NCBI RefSeq assembly: GCF_027492855.1
Contig: NZ_JAPUDY010000099.1
Span: 186,001 to 250,000, forward strand
Reading direction: 5' to 3'
DNA from: Acidovorax sp.
GTDB lineage: Bacteria; Pseudomonadota; Gammaproteobacteria; Burkholderiales; Burkholderiaceae_C
Length of the DNA: 64,000 nucleotides
In this document: in pieces, positions 26,576-34,407 of the stretch
How the letters are laid out: each line of letters starts with the position of its first letter
How positions within the stretch are numbered: the first letter of the stretch is position 1
Notes under the pieces: generated by a model
Told to the model about the DNA's origin: nothing
The model's database searches: none
What the model saw: only the letters and a program-made list of their open reading frames with translations
Program-made: the position numbers and the translations under genes

Positions 26576-27535
26576 ATGCAGCGGCTTGTGCAACTGGCGC
26601 TGGACCTGTTCGACGCGCCAGCCGCGCCGCCCACAGCTCCCGTCCCCCTGGGCGGAGAATTCAAGCAAAAAGTGCCTCCAGCGCTGGAAGATAAAGCGCT
26701 AGAAGCTCCTAAAAAGATAGTGATTGAGCGGCCTGCAGCGCCTGCTGTGCCCCTGCCATCCCTGCTGTCCCCCGCCGAATTCCGCCACCCGCAGGCCAGC
26801 CGCGAATTGCTGCTGGGCGATGCCGTGGTGGCCTACGCGCTGCAGCGCGTGCGGCGCCGCAGCATCGGGTTCACTGTGGGTGCGGACGGCCTTTCGGTGC
26901 GTGCGCCGAGCTGGGTCACGCTGTCTGCGGTGGATGCCGCGCTGCGCGAAAAATCTGACTGGATCCTGCGCAAACTCAGCGAGACGCGCGAGCGCCAGCA
27001 GCGCATGGAGGGCGGCCGCATCGTCTGGGCCGACGGCGCCGTGTTGCCCTACCTGGGCGAACCCCTGACGGTGGTGCTGGACCCAAGCCACGGCTTCGCG
27101 GGCAAGGGCGGGGCGCTGGTGGCAGCGGCAGGACAGGAGCAGGGGCCCAGCCTGCACATTGGCCTGCCCCACAGCGCCAGCCCCGCGCAGATCCGCGACG
27201 CCGTGCAGGCCTGGCTGATGCGCGATGCGCGCCGCCACTTCACGGCCCGGCTCGACCATTTCGCACCGCTCTTGGGCGTGCGCTGGGCCAGCCTGCGCCT
27301 GTCGAGCGCCCAGACCCGCTGGGGCAGCGCCAAGGCCGACGGCTCCATCCGCCTGAACTGGCGCCTGCTGCACTACCGCCCGGCCATCATCGACTACGTG
27401 GTGGCCCACGAACTCGCCCACCTGCGCGTGATGGACCACAGCCCCCGCTTCTGGGACACCGTGGCCACGGTGGTGCCCGACTATGCGCAGTTGCGTAACC
27501 ACTTGCGCGACGAACCGGCCCCTTTGTGGGACTGA
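26576..27535 (+). CDS. YgjP/SprT-like zinc metallopeptidase-related protein (DUF45)
   Basis: The product is 319 residues from the ATG at 26576. The zinc site is VVAHELAHLRVMDHSPRFW, with HExxH and the downstream His, as in the YgjP/WLM metal-dependent hydrolase group. The N-terminal 85 residues are a low-complexity Pro/Ala stretch. Part of this stretch (residues about 31-50, KQKVPPALEDKALEAPKKIV) is encoded by a copy of the dispersed repeat, so the extension is probably not functional. The role of this family is poorly known. Confidence 0.85.
   Translation: MQRLVQLALDLFDAPAAPPTAPVPLGGEFKQKVPPALEDKALEAPKKIVIERPAAPAVPLPSLLSPAEFRHPQASRELLLGDAVVAYALQRVRRRSIGFTVGADGLSVRAPSWVTLSAVDAALREKSDWILRKLSETRERQQRMEGGRIVWADGAVLPYLGEPLTVVLDPSHGFAGKGGALVAAAGQEQGPSLHIGLPHSASPAQIRDAVQAWLMRDARRHFTARLDHFAPLLGVRWASLRLSSAQTRWGSAKADGSIRLNWRLLHYRPAIIDYVVAHELAHLRVMDHSPRFWDTVATVVPDYAQLRNHLRDEPAPLWD
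26665..26727. repeat. Dispersed 60-bp repeat, copy 6, inside a coding sequence
   Basis: AAAAAGTGCCTCCAGCGCT, GGAAGATAAAGCGCTAGAAG and CTCCTAAAAAGATAGTGATT follow the repeat layout in frame with the YgjP-like gene. The central arms AGCGCT and AGCGCT remain, while the loop is altered. Confidence 0.7.
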
Positions 27536-27548
27536 AAGGACCTTGACG

Positions 27549-27965
27549 ATGACCGAACCAACGATTTCCGCCGCCGAAGGCTACGCTGGCGACATCACGC
27601 CCCAGCAGGCCTGGCAATGGGTGCAGGCCGGCCAGGCCGTGCTGGTGGATGTGCGCACTGACGCCGAGCGCGACTGGGTGGGCCAGGTGCCGGGCGCCAC
27701 GCCCGTGGCCTGGAAGCAGTGGCCGGGCATGGCCATGAATGCGGACTTTGATGCGCAGATGCGCGCCGCCGTGCCCGAAGGTGGGCGGGCCGTGCTGCTG
27801 TGCCGCAGCGGCGTGCGCTCCATCGCCGCCGCGCGCCGCGCCACCGAACTGGGCATCACCGCCTACAACATCCTCGAAGGCTTCGAAGGCGATGCCGATG
27901 CGCAGGGCCAGCGCGGCAAACGGGCCGGCTGGCGCTTTCATGGCCTGCCGTGGAAGCAGGGTTGA
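27549..27965 (+). CDS. Rhodanese-like domain protein
   Basis: The product is 138 residues from the ATG at 27549. It is a single rhodanese domain with VLVDVRTDAERDWVGQVPGA at the start and the active-site loop LLCRSGVRSIAAA with its catalytic Cys. The C-terminus has GFEGDADAQGQRG. It probably carries sulfur as a persulfide, but the acceptor is unknown. It follows the YgjP-like gene by 13 bp and ends at a strong hairpin repeat. Confidence 0.9.
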   Translation: MTEPTISAAEGYAGDITPQQAWQWVQAGQAVLVDVRTDAERDWVGQVPGATPVAWKQWPGMAMNADFDAQMRAAVPEGGRAVLLCRSGVRSIAAARRATELGITAYNILEGFEGDADAQGQRGKRAGWRFHGLPWKQG

Positions 27966-27971
27966 ACTTAG

Positions 27972-28034
27972 ATTGCTATTAAAAAAAGAGCTGTTAGCGC
28001 TTTATGGGTAAGCGCTAACAGCTCTTTTGTTGGA
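27972..28034. repeat. Dispersed 60-bp repeat, copy 7, perfect 19-bp hairpin
   Basis: AAAAGAGCTGTTAGCGCTT (27984-28002) and AAGCGCTAACAGCTCTTTT (28010-28028) are exact complements around a 7-base loop, flanked by TTGCTATT on the left. With T-runs on both ends it can serve as a bidirectional terminator for the rhodanese operon and the LysM gene. Confidence 0.85.
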
Positions 28035-28097
28035 AGATCGCATTCTCATGCGTCTCATCAACCCGGACGCTTGAGCGGAGCCGCCCTTCGCCAGTGC

Positions 28098-28174
28098 ACC
28101 CGTGGAACCGGCTTTGCCGGGCCACGGGGTGCGTCCCCCTGAGAGGGACGGCGCCGAAGGCGACTCAGGGGGCT
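28098..28174. repeat. Second repeat type: GC-rich nested palindromes next to the LysM gene
   Basis: GCACCCGTGG faces CCACGGGGTGC around CCGGCTTTGCCGG, and CCCCCTGAG faces CTCAGGGGG around a GGCGCCGAAGGCG core. The right end touches the stop codon of the LysM gene. A shorter fragment ending CCTCAGGGGG occurs near 29706-29720. It resembles the GC-rich intergenic palindromes that I associate with Comamonadaceae. Confidence 0.65.
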
Positions 28175-28655
28175 ACAGTGCAGGGATACGCAGCTTCTGG
28201 CCGGGGTAGATCTTGTCGGGGTGGCTCAGCATGGGCTTGTTGGCCTCGAAGATCACGGGGTACTTGTTGGCGTCGCCGTAGAACTTCTTGGCGATGGCGC
28301 TGAGCGTGTCGCCGCGCACCACGTCGTGGTACTGGGCTTCGGGTTCGGGGTTGGTGACGTCCATCAGGTTGTCGACGCTGGTGACGCTGGCCACATTGCC
28401 GCAGCACAGGGTGACTTTTTCTTTGGCGGCCTGCGTGGGCGCGGTGCCTCGCACGGTGACCTTGCCTTCGGGGCCTTCAAAAGCCACCTGCACGTTGGTG
28501 GCGCCCAGGTTCTGGGCGGTGATGTAGGTCTCGATGGCCTTGCCCGCCTTGGCGTTGAGTTCGTCTTGCGTGGGGGCTGCTGCCGAGCCGGCATGCGCAT
28601 CCTTGCCGCCAAACAATTTTTCACCGGCTTCCTTGATGAAACTGAAAAGACCCAT
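28173..28655 (-). CDS. BON and LysM domain protein (Kbp/YgaU-like)
   Basis: The product is 160 residues. It begins MGLFSFIKEAGEKLFGGKD, with no signal peptide. A BON domain follows (residues about 38-100, VQVAFEGPEGKVTVRGTAP), then a LysM domain (about 108-158, YHDVVRGDTLSAIAKKFYGD and IYPGQKLRIPAL). The E. coli counterpart Kbp is a cytoplasmic potassium-binding protein induced by stress, and this protein has the same layout and length. It is divergent from coaX. Confidence 0.9.
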   Translation of the reverse strand: MGLFSFIKEAGEKLFGGKDAHAGSAAAPTQDELNAKAGKAIETYITAQNLGATNVQVAFEGPEGKVTVRGTAPTQAAKEKVTLCCGNVASVTSVDNLMDVTNPEPEAQYHDVVRGDTLSAIAKKFYGDANKYPVIFEANKPMLSHPDKIYPGQKLRIPAL

Positions 28656-28830
28656 GTGGTACTCCTAATGTTGCAAAAACGGGAGCGGCCACTGTAGCGG
28701 CAAGGGGATGCCATGGCGTGTCAGACAGATACGCGAAAAGATTTTTCACATTGTTGCGGGGCGAAAGCCCTGACGCAGGTTGTCGCCGTGGGTGCAGAGC
28801 CGGGAGACAAAACTCGGGATAATCCGGCGC

Positions 28831-29598
28831 ATGACTTTTCTGGCCATCGACGTCGGTAACACCCGTCTCAAATGGGCGTTGTACGACGCTCCCCGCCCTG
28901 GGGCCGCACTGCTGGCGCATGGCGCCGAGTTTCTGGAGCACATCGAGCGACTGGCCGAAGGCAGTTGGGCGTCGCTGCCCCACCCCGAGCGCATGCTGGG
29001 CTGCGTGGTGGCGGGCGACGCTGCCAAGCGCCGGGTGCAGGAGCAGATGGAGCTTTGGGATGTGGCGCCCTCGTGGGTGGTGTCTTCGGCGCAGGAGGCC
29101 GGGCTGGCCAACGGCTACGACCATCCCTCGCGCCTGGGCTCGGACCGCTGGGTGGCCATGATCGGCGCGCGCCACCATGTGCTGGCCCAAGGCCCCGCGC
29201 GGCCGCTGATCGTGGTGATGGTGGGCACGGCGGTTACGGTGGAATGCATCGACGCCGAGGGCCGCTTCATGGGCGGGCTCATCCTGCCCGGCCACGGCAT
29301 CATGCTGCGTGCGCTGGAGACCGGCACCGCCGGCCTGCATGTGCCCACGGGCGAAGTGCGCCTGTTTCCTACCAACACCAGCGATGCGCTGACCAGCGGC
29401 GGCACCTACGCTATCGCGGGCGCGGTGGAGCGCATGTTCCAGCACCTGCTGCAGCACTGCGGCCAGGAGCCCGCCTGCATCATGACCGGCGGCGCAGGCT
29501 GGAAGATGGCGCCCAGCATGACGCGGCCTTTCGAGCTGGTGGACAACCTGATTTTTGACGGCCTGCTGGAGATTGCCTCGCGGCGCTTTGGCGGCTGA
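28831..29598 (+). CDS. coaX: Type III pantothenate kinase
   Basis: The product is 255 residues from the ATG at 28831, just after a GGGATAATC -10-like element. It phosphorylates pantothenate, the first step of coenzyme A synthesis. The ASKHA-fold signatures are [54 protein letters not shown] and the C-terminal [10 protein letters not shown]. It stands alone; birA, often next to it in related genomes, is not in the window. Confidence 0.95.
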   Translation: MTFLAIDVGNTRLKWALYDAPRPGAALLAHGAEFLEHIERLAEGSWASLPHPERMLGCVVAGDAAKRRVQEQMELWDVAPSWVVSSAQEAGLANGYDHPSRLGSDRWVAMIGARHHVLAQGPARPLIVVMVGTAVTVECIDAEGRFMGGLILPGHGIMLRALETGTAGLHVPTGEVRLFPTNTSDALTSGGTYAIAGAVERMFQHLLQHCGQEPACIMTGGAGWKMAPSMTRPFELVDNLIFDGLLEIASRRFGG

Positions 29599-29731
29599 GG
29601 GTATGAGAGCGCTGCCGCTATGTCAGTGCGGCGCGGCTATCGAAGGCCACCGATCCGCAAAAACTGGCGCTGCCCAAACCAGGGACACCAAGCAAGGTCG
29701 CCCCGCAGCGCCTCAGGGGGATGAACCGAAT

Positions 29732-30508
29732 TTATTCCTCTTCTAGCTCAGCCCGTGCCGTCTCCACATCCAGCCGCTCCATGGCATCCATGGGCTCGGC
29801 GGCGGCGGCTTTTTCATACAGCGCGGTGGCTTCCTTCATCTTCTTGTCGCCCTCCAGCATGACCAGGGCGTTGGCATGTTCGATCATGCCGATGGCCGAG
29901 CCGGGGTTGAGCTTGAGCGCTTCCTGAAACAGCTTGAGGCCCGTGTCCTTCTTGGCGCCGTAGGTCATGCCGCCGATCAGTGAGCCCACCTTGTCGATCA
30001 CCTCGGCGTGGAATGCGCCCAGCGCAATGCGCGCGTCAGCGTGTTTGGGCGACAGGGCGATCGCCTTCTCCAGCGACTCTTTCACTCTGCCACCCAGCCC
30101 TTGGGCCAAGGCCTTCGCCACGCTGATGCCCTGGCTGTAGCGGCCCAGCGCGTAGGCGTGCCAGTACCAGGCGTTGGCGTTGTCAGGCTCGGTCGCCGCC
30201 TGGGCCTCGGCACGCTCGGCCACCTGGGTGAACAGGTCCAGGCGCGTCTTTTCCTTGGGTTCCAGGTAGTTGGCGTAGATGGAGGTGGCCTTGTTGGCCA
30301 CGGTGATGCCCGCGCCGCCAGCCGCCAGGCCCGCTGCGGTGGCTTTCTCAAAATCGCCGTTGTGAAACAGTGCCCAGGCTTGCAGCACGGCAGCATCTTT
30401 GGGGCAGGGCTCGGCGTCACCGCCATGCAATCGCGCCCATTGCTTCTTGACGCTCGCGGCATCGAATTGGTAGTCGCCTGCGTGGGGGAAGGGGGTCCAT
30501 TTGGCCAT
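29732..30508 (-). CDS. Tetratricopeptide-repeat protein of unknown function
   Basis: The product is 258 residues with no signal peptide. TPR-like helix pairs are visible at NANAWYWHAYALGRYSQG, ESLEKAIALSPKHADARIAL and LFQEALKLNPGSAIGMIEHA, so it is likely a cytosolic protein-interaction scaffold. It converges on coaX and is followed upstream by the TetR gene on the same strand (86 bp gap), so a shared transcript is possible. No specific partner can be named. Confidence 0.8.
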   Translation of the reverse strand: MAKWTPFPHAGDYQFDAASVKKQWARLHGGDAEPCPKDAAVLQAWALFHNGDFEKATAAGLAAGGAGITVANKATSIYANYLEPKEKTRLDLFTQVAERAEAQAATEPDNANAWYWHAYALGRYSQGISVAKALAQGLGGRVKESLEKAIALSPKHADARIALGAFHAEVIDKVGSLIGGMTYGAKKDTGLKLFQEALKLNPGSAIGMIEHANALVMLEGDKKMKEATALYEKAAAAEPMDAMERLDVETARAELEEE

Positions 30509-30594
30509 GGTGTGTGTCTCCGAAAGGTCTTGTGAGCGAGTGATGTTGTTGTGGCCTGGTCGTTGGCGGTGCGCAGTGGGTTGGGCGGGCGTCG

Positions 30595-31260
30595 TCAGCC
30601 TGGTGTGGTGGTTGCGTAGGCCCCCACCAACTGCAGCAGGTGGGCCCGCTGGCTGCTTTCGAGGTAAGGCATGAGCAAATTCAGCACATGGTGGGCGCCG
30701 CGCATCAGGGCGGCCTGGGCGCTTTCGGGCTCCAGCGCGCGGCGTGGGTCGCGCACGTATTCGAAGCTGAGCCAGTAGGTCAGCACCACGACCATGCTGG
30801 TGGCGGTGGCCTCCAGCTCGCGCGAGTCGATGTGCAGGGTTTCCGCGCGGCCCATGCCGTCAAGCATGGCGCGCACTGCGCGGGTCTTGTTCTTGAGGAT
30901 GGCCTGGAAGTGCGTCTCCAGGCGCCGGTTCTTGGACAGCAGATCGTTGAGATCGCGGTACAGAAAACGGTACTGCCAGATCAGCTCGAACAGCGTGTGC
31001 ATGAAGAACCACGCATCTTCCACGTTACGCACGCCATCGGCGGCGGCGAGCAGTTCGGTGAGCGAGTGCTCGTAGCGGTCGAACAGCGCGTTGATCAGCT
31101 CGTCTTTGGCGGGGTAGTGGTAGTAGAGATTGCCGGGGCTGATGCGCAGCTCGGCCGAAATCAGGGTGGTGGAGACGTTGGGTTCGCCGAACCGGTTGAA
31201 CAGGTCCAGTGTCACTTCCAGAATGCGTTCTGCAGTGCGGCGTGGCGCTTTCTTCACCAT
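30595..31260 (-). CDS. TetR family transcriptional regulator
   Basis: The product is 221 residues. The N-terminal DNA-binding domain reads AERILEVTLDLFNRFGEPNV, and the recognition part continues ISAELRISPGNLYYHYPAKD. The C-terminal ligand domain has a conserved FELIWQYRFLYRDLNDLLSK stretch, seen in TetR proteins near PHA and fatty acid genes in betaproteobacteria. A 31-bp palindrome 66 bp upstream is a likely operator. A phasin gene and an acyl reductase-like gene lie on the other side, suggesting a role in storage-lipid control, which is inference. Confidence 0.88.
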   Translation of the reverse strand: MVKKAPRRTAERILEVTLDLFNRFGEPNVSTTLISAELRISPGNLYYHYPAKDELINALFDRYEHSLTELLAAADGVRNVEDAWFFMHTLFELIWQYRFLYRDLNDLLSKNRRLETHFQAILKNKTRAVRAMLDGMGRAETLHIDSRELEATATSMVVVLTYWLSFEYVRDPRRALEPESAQAALMRGAHHVLNLLMPYLESSQRAHLLQLVGAYATTTPG

Positions 31261-31325
31261 GTGTGCAGGCCCTTCGCGTCGTTGTGCGTCGTTGTTTCGA
31301 TGTCTCTGATGGCTACTCTAACCCA

Positions 31326-31356
31326 CGCCGCGATGCTGCATTGCAGCATCGCGGCG
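31326..31356. promoter_or_regulatory. 31-bp perfect palindrome upstream of the TetR gene
   Basis: CGCCGCGATGCTGCA (31326-31340) and TGCAGCATCGCGGCG (31342-31356) are exact complements around a single T. The centre reads CTGC-ATT-GCAG, the same form as the CTGC-N3-GCAG site described for PhaR of Paracoccus. It lies between the TetR start and the phasin terminator. Confidence 0.6.
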
Positions 31357-31410
31357 GAATGCCCATGCCGCTGTGTACGGCGCTGGGCGCGGGTTTCACC
31401 AAAAAAAAGG

Positions 31411-31448
31411 AAAAGCGGCCGACGCGCAACTGCGCGTCGGCCGCTTTT
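31411..31448 (-). terminator. Strong terminator of the phasin gene
   Basis: AAAAGCGGCCGACGCGCA and TGCGCGTCGGCCGCTTTT are exact complements over 18 bp with a two-base centre. On the minus strand the hairpin is followed by TTTTCCTTTTTTTT. It lies 33 bp beyond the phasin stop. Confidence 0.9.
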
Positions 31449-31480
31449 GTCATGAGGGCAGAGAGCTACCCCTTGCGTGA

Positions 31481-32089
31481 TCAGTCGGCCGAAGGAGTGC
31501 TGGCGCTGGTGTCAGCCGCTGGACGGGCTGCGGGCTTCTTGGCGGCTGCCTTCTTGGCAGGAGCCTTTGCAGAGGCCTTGGCGGCTGGCTTGGACGCGGC
31601 CTTGGCAGGGGCGGCCTTCTTGGCAACAGCCTTTTTCGCTGGAGCCTTGGCGGCGGGCTTGGCTGCAGCGGCTTTGGCGGGGGCTGCCTTGGCGCCCTTG
31701 GCCAGGGCGTCCACGCGGGCGCTCAGGGCTTCGAGGTCGCGGGCCGATGGAACACCCAGCTTGGACAGGGCCTTGGCCACGCGGTCTTCAAAGATGTTTT
31801 CGAGCTTGTCCCACTGGCCCTGGGCCTTGGAGCCGATGTCGCTGGCCATGGTGGTCACGCGGCTGGTGGCTTCGGTGATCTTTTCTTCGGCCACGGCCTG
31901 GGTCTTGCGCTGGATGGTCAGGCCTTCCTTGACCAGGGCTTCAAACACGCGGCCGCCTTCTTCTTGTGCCTTGGAGAAGGCGCCCAGGCCCGCCAGCCAG
32001 ATTTGCTGGGCGGAGTCCTTGACGGTGCTGGACAGTTGGGCGTTGCTCTTCTTCTTGTCGGCGCTGAGTTTCTGCAGTTTCTTGACCAT
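31481..32089 (-). CDS. phaF: PHA granule-associated phasin with histone-like tail (PhaF-like)
   Basis: The product is 202 residues from the ATG at 32089, which has a GGAGG site. Residues about 1-115 form an amphipathic helical phasin domain (TVKDSAQQIWLAGLGAFSKA, then FEDRVAKALSKLGVPSARD). A Lys/Ala/Pro-rich tail of repeated AAKPAAKA-type units follows, resembling histone H1. PhaF-type proteins coat polyhydroxyalkanoate granules through the first part and bind DNA through the tail, helping to divide granules between daughter cells. No PHA synthase is in the window. Confidence 0.9.
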   Translation of the reverse strand: MVKKLQKLSADKKKSNAQLSSTVKDSAQQIWLAGLGAFSKAQEEGGRVFEALVKEGLTIQRKTQAVAEEKITEATSRVTTMASDIGSKAQGQWDKLENIFEDRVAKALSKLGVPSARDLEALSARVDALAKGAKAAPAKAAAAKPAAKAPAKKAVAKKAAPAKAASKPAAKASAKAPAKKAAAKKPAARPAADTSASTPSAD

Positions 32090-32244
32090 GGGGCCTCCGT
32101 TGTGCGGTTGGTTGGGTTTGCCGGGGCAGATTGCCTTCGACGCATGACCGCACTGTACGCCGCGCCGGGCGTAAGGTGTAGGCACGCGCTCCTAAAAATG
32201 TAGAGCGTGCCATCTAGCCGCCACAGGGTTCTGGCGCCTAGCAT

Positions 32245-32277
32245 CTGCACGGGTTTCTGCTGAATCGGTGCGTGCAG
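32245..32277. promoter_or_regulatory. Inverted repeat between the phasin and acyl reductase-like genes
   Basis: CTGCACG (32245-32251) and CGTGCAG (32271-32277) are perfect complements with a 19-base spacer. They sit 40-72 bases before the acyl reductase-like ATG in the 227-bp divergent gap. The CTGC/GCAG ends recall the palindrome before the TetR gene, but the spacing differs. Confidence 0.3.
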
Positions 32278-32316
32278 GGCTTGGGCAAGAATGAAGATAT
32301 CTCACAGGAGTTTTCC

Positions 32317-34302
32317 ATGCAGTATTTCGTGACAGGGGCGACGGGGTTCATTGGCAAGCGGTTGGTCAAGAAGTTGCTCGAACGCAAGGGCACGGTGGTG
32401 CATTTCCTCATCCGCAAGGAGAGCGCGGACAAGGTGGCTGATCTGCGCAGCTATTGGGGCGTGGGTGCCACGCGCGCCGTTCCCGTGTTTGGCGATCTCA
32501 CTGCGAAAAAGCTCGGTGTGGCGGCAGAAGACATCAAGAAGCTCAAGGGCCAGATCGACCACTTCTATCACCTGGCGGCGGTGTACGACCTGGGGGCCGA
32601 CGAAGAGACCCAGGTGGCCGTGAACATCGAGGGCACGCGCAACACGGTGGACCTGGCCAAAGCCGTCGACGCCGGGCACTTCCACCACGTTTCGTCCATC
32701 GCGGCGGCAGGCCTGTATGAAGGCGTGTTCCGCGAGGACATGTTCGAGGAGGCCGAGGGCCTGGACCACCCCTACTTTCAGACCAAGCACGAAAGCGAAA
32801 AAATCGTGCGCCAGGACTGCAAGGTGCCTTGGACGGTGTACCGCCCCGCCATGGTGGTGGGCGACAGCACGACGGGCGAGATGGACAAGATCGACGGTCC
32901 TTACTATTTCTTCAAGCTCATCCAGCGCCTGCGCCAGCTGCTGCCGCCCTGGATGCCCACGGTGGGCCTGGAAGGCGGGCGCGTGAACATCGTGCCGGTG
33001 GACTTCGTGGTGAACGCGCTTAACGTGATCAGCCACCAGAAGGACATCAGCAAGAAGTGCTTCCATCTGGTGGACCCGGTGGGCTACCGCGTGGGCGACG
33101 TGCTGGACATCTTCAGCCGCGCAGCCCATGCGCCGCGCATGAACCTGTTCGTCAACGCCGCGCTGCTGGGCTTCATCCCCAAGGGCATCAAGAAGAGCCT
33201 GATGGCCATGGCGCCGGTGCGCCGTGTGCGCAACGCCATCATGAAGGACCTGGGCCTGCCCGAGGACATGCTGACCTTCGTGAACTACCCCACGCGCTTC
33301 GATTGCCGCGAGACGCTGGCGGCGCTCAAGGGCTCGGGTGTGGCCTGCCCCAACCTCAAGGACTACGCTTGGCGCCTGTGGGATTATTGGGAACGCAACC
33401 TGGACCCTGAGTTGTTCATCGACCGCAGCCTCAAGGGCACGGTAACGGGCAAGGTGGTGCTGATCACCGGGGGCTCGTCCGGCATCGGCCTGGCGGCCGC
33501 CCACAAGTTTGCAGAGGCGGGTGCCACCACCATCATCTGCGGGCGTGACCAGGACAAGCTGGACGAGGCCTGTGCTGAGGCCAAGGCCAAGGGCTATGCG
33601 TTCATCGCGTATTCGGCCGACATTGCCGACATGGCCGATTGCGACCGCTTCGTGCAACTGCTCATCGACAACCATGGCGGCGTGGATTTCCTCATCAACA
33701 ACGCAGGCCGCTCCATCCGTCGCGCCATCGAGTCGAGCTACGACCGCTTCCACGACTACGAGCGCACCATGCAGCTCAACTACTTTGGCTGCCTGCGCGT
33801 GACCATGGGCTTTTTGCCCGGCATGGTGGAAAAGCGCAAGGGCCATGTGGTCAACATCAGCTCCATCGGCGTGCTGACCAACGCGCCGCGCTTTTCGGCC
33901 TATGTGGCCAGCAAAGCGGCGCTGGACGCCTGGACGCGCTGTGCATCGAGCGAGTTCGCCGACCAGGGCATCACCTTCACCACCATCAACATGCCGCTGG
34001 TGCGCACGCCGATGATTGCGCCCACCAAGATCTACAACAACGTGCCCACATTGAGCCCCGAGGAGGCTGCCGACATGATCGCGCAGGCCTGCATCTTCAA
34101 GCCCGTGCGCATCGCCACGCGCCTGGGCATCACCGGCCAGTTGTTGCATGCGCTGGTGCCGCGCGTGGCGCAGATCACGATGAACACCAGCTTTCGCATG
34201 TTCCCGGATTCCACCGCCGCCAAGGGGGACAAGAGTGGCAAGCCGCAGTTGTCGGCCGAGGCGGTGGCGCTGCAGCAGATGATGCGCGGCATCCACTTCT
34301 GA
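32317..34302 (+). CDS. Two-domain SDR protein, fatty acyl-CoA reductase-like
   Basis: The product is 661 residues from the ATG at 32317, after a CAGGAG site. The N-terminal half (about 1-370) is an extended SDR with YFVTGATGFIGKRLVKKLL, the Ser in HHVSSIAAAG and the YFQTK active site, as in fatty acyl reductases. The C-terminal half (about 380-600) is a classical SDR with VVLITGGSSGIGLAAA, NNAGRS, NISSIG and YVASK. This order and length match the bacterial acyl-CoA/aldehyde reductases of Marinobacter and mycobacteria that make fatty alcohol. Both active sites look intact. Proximity to a phasin suggests reserve-lipid metabolism, but the product is unproven. Confidence 0.82.
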   Translation: MQYFVTGATGFIGKRLVKKLLERKGTVVHFLIRKESADKVADLRSYWGVGATRAVPVFGDLTAKKLGVAAEDIKKLKGQIDHFYHLAAVYDLGADEETQVAVNIEGTRNTVDLAKAVDAGHFHHVSSIAAAGLYEGVFREDMFEEAEGLDHPYFQTKHESEKIVRQDCKVPWTVYRPAMVVGDSTTGEMDKIDGPYYFFKLIQRLRQLLPPWMPTVGLEGGRVNIVPVDFVVNALNVISHQKDISKKCFHLVDPVGYRVGDVLDIFSRAAHAPRMNLFVNAALLGFIPKGIKKSLMAMAPVRRVRNAIMKDLGLPEDMLTFVNYPTRFDCRETLAALKGSGVACPNLKDYAWRLWDYWERNLDPELFIDRSLKGTVTGKVVLITGGSSGIGLAAAHKFAEAGATTIICGRDQDKLDEACAEAKAKGYAFIAYSADIADMADCDRFVQLLIDNHGGVDFLINNAGRSIRRAIESSYDRFHDYERTMQLNYFGCLRVTMGFLPGMVEKRKGHVVNISSIGVLTNAPRFSAYVASKAALDAWTRCASSEFADQGITFTTINMPLVRTPMIAPTKIYNNVPTLSPEEAADMIAQACIFKPVRIATRLGITGQLLHALVPRVAQITMNTSFRMFPDSTAAKGDKSGKPQLSAEAVALQQMMRGIHF

Positions 34303-34407
34303 TGAGACAGGGGCGCGCCTGGCTGTTGAAAACGGCCAGGACGCCGTGACCGGGGCGGGTGGGATAATCGCAAGCTTTGCCGCAAGGCATTTCTAACGGC
34401 CCACCCT

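Noticed and set aside
31411-31448. Long hairpin considered as a regulator site
   Set aside because: The T-rich run on the minus strand just after the phasin stop makes it a terminator. The separate palindrome at 31326-31356 is the better operator candidate.
32302-34296. Very long open frame on the minus strand opposite the acyl reductase-like gene
   Set aside because: The plus-strand frame has two complete SDR domains and a ribosome site. The antisense translation is His/Ala/Val-rich low complexity, a mirror of coding bias.
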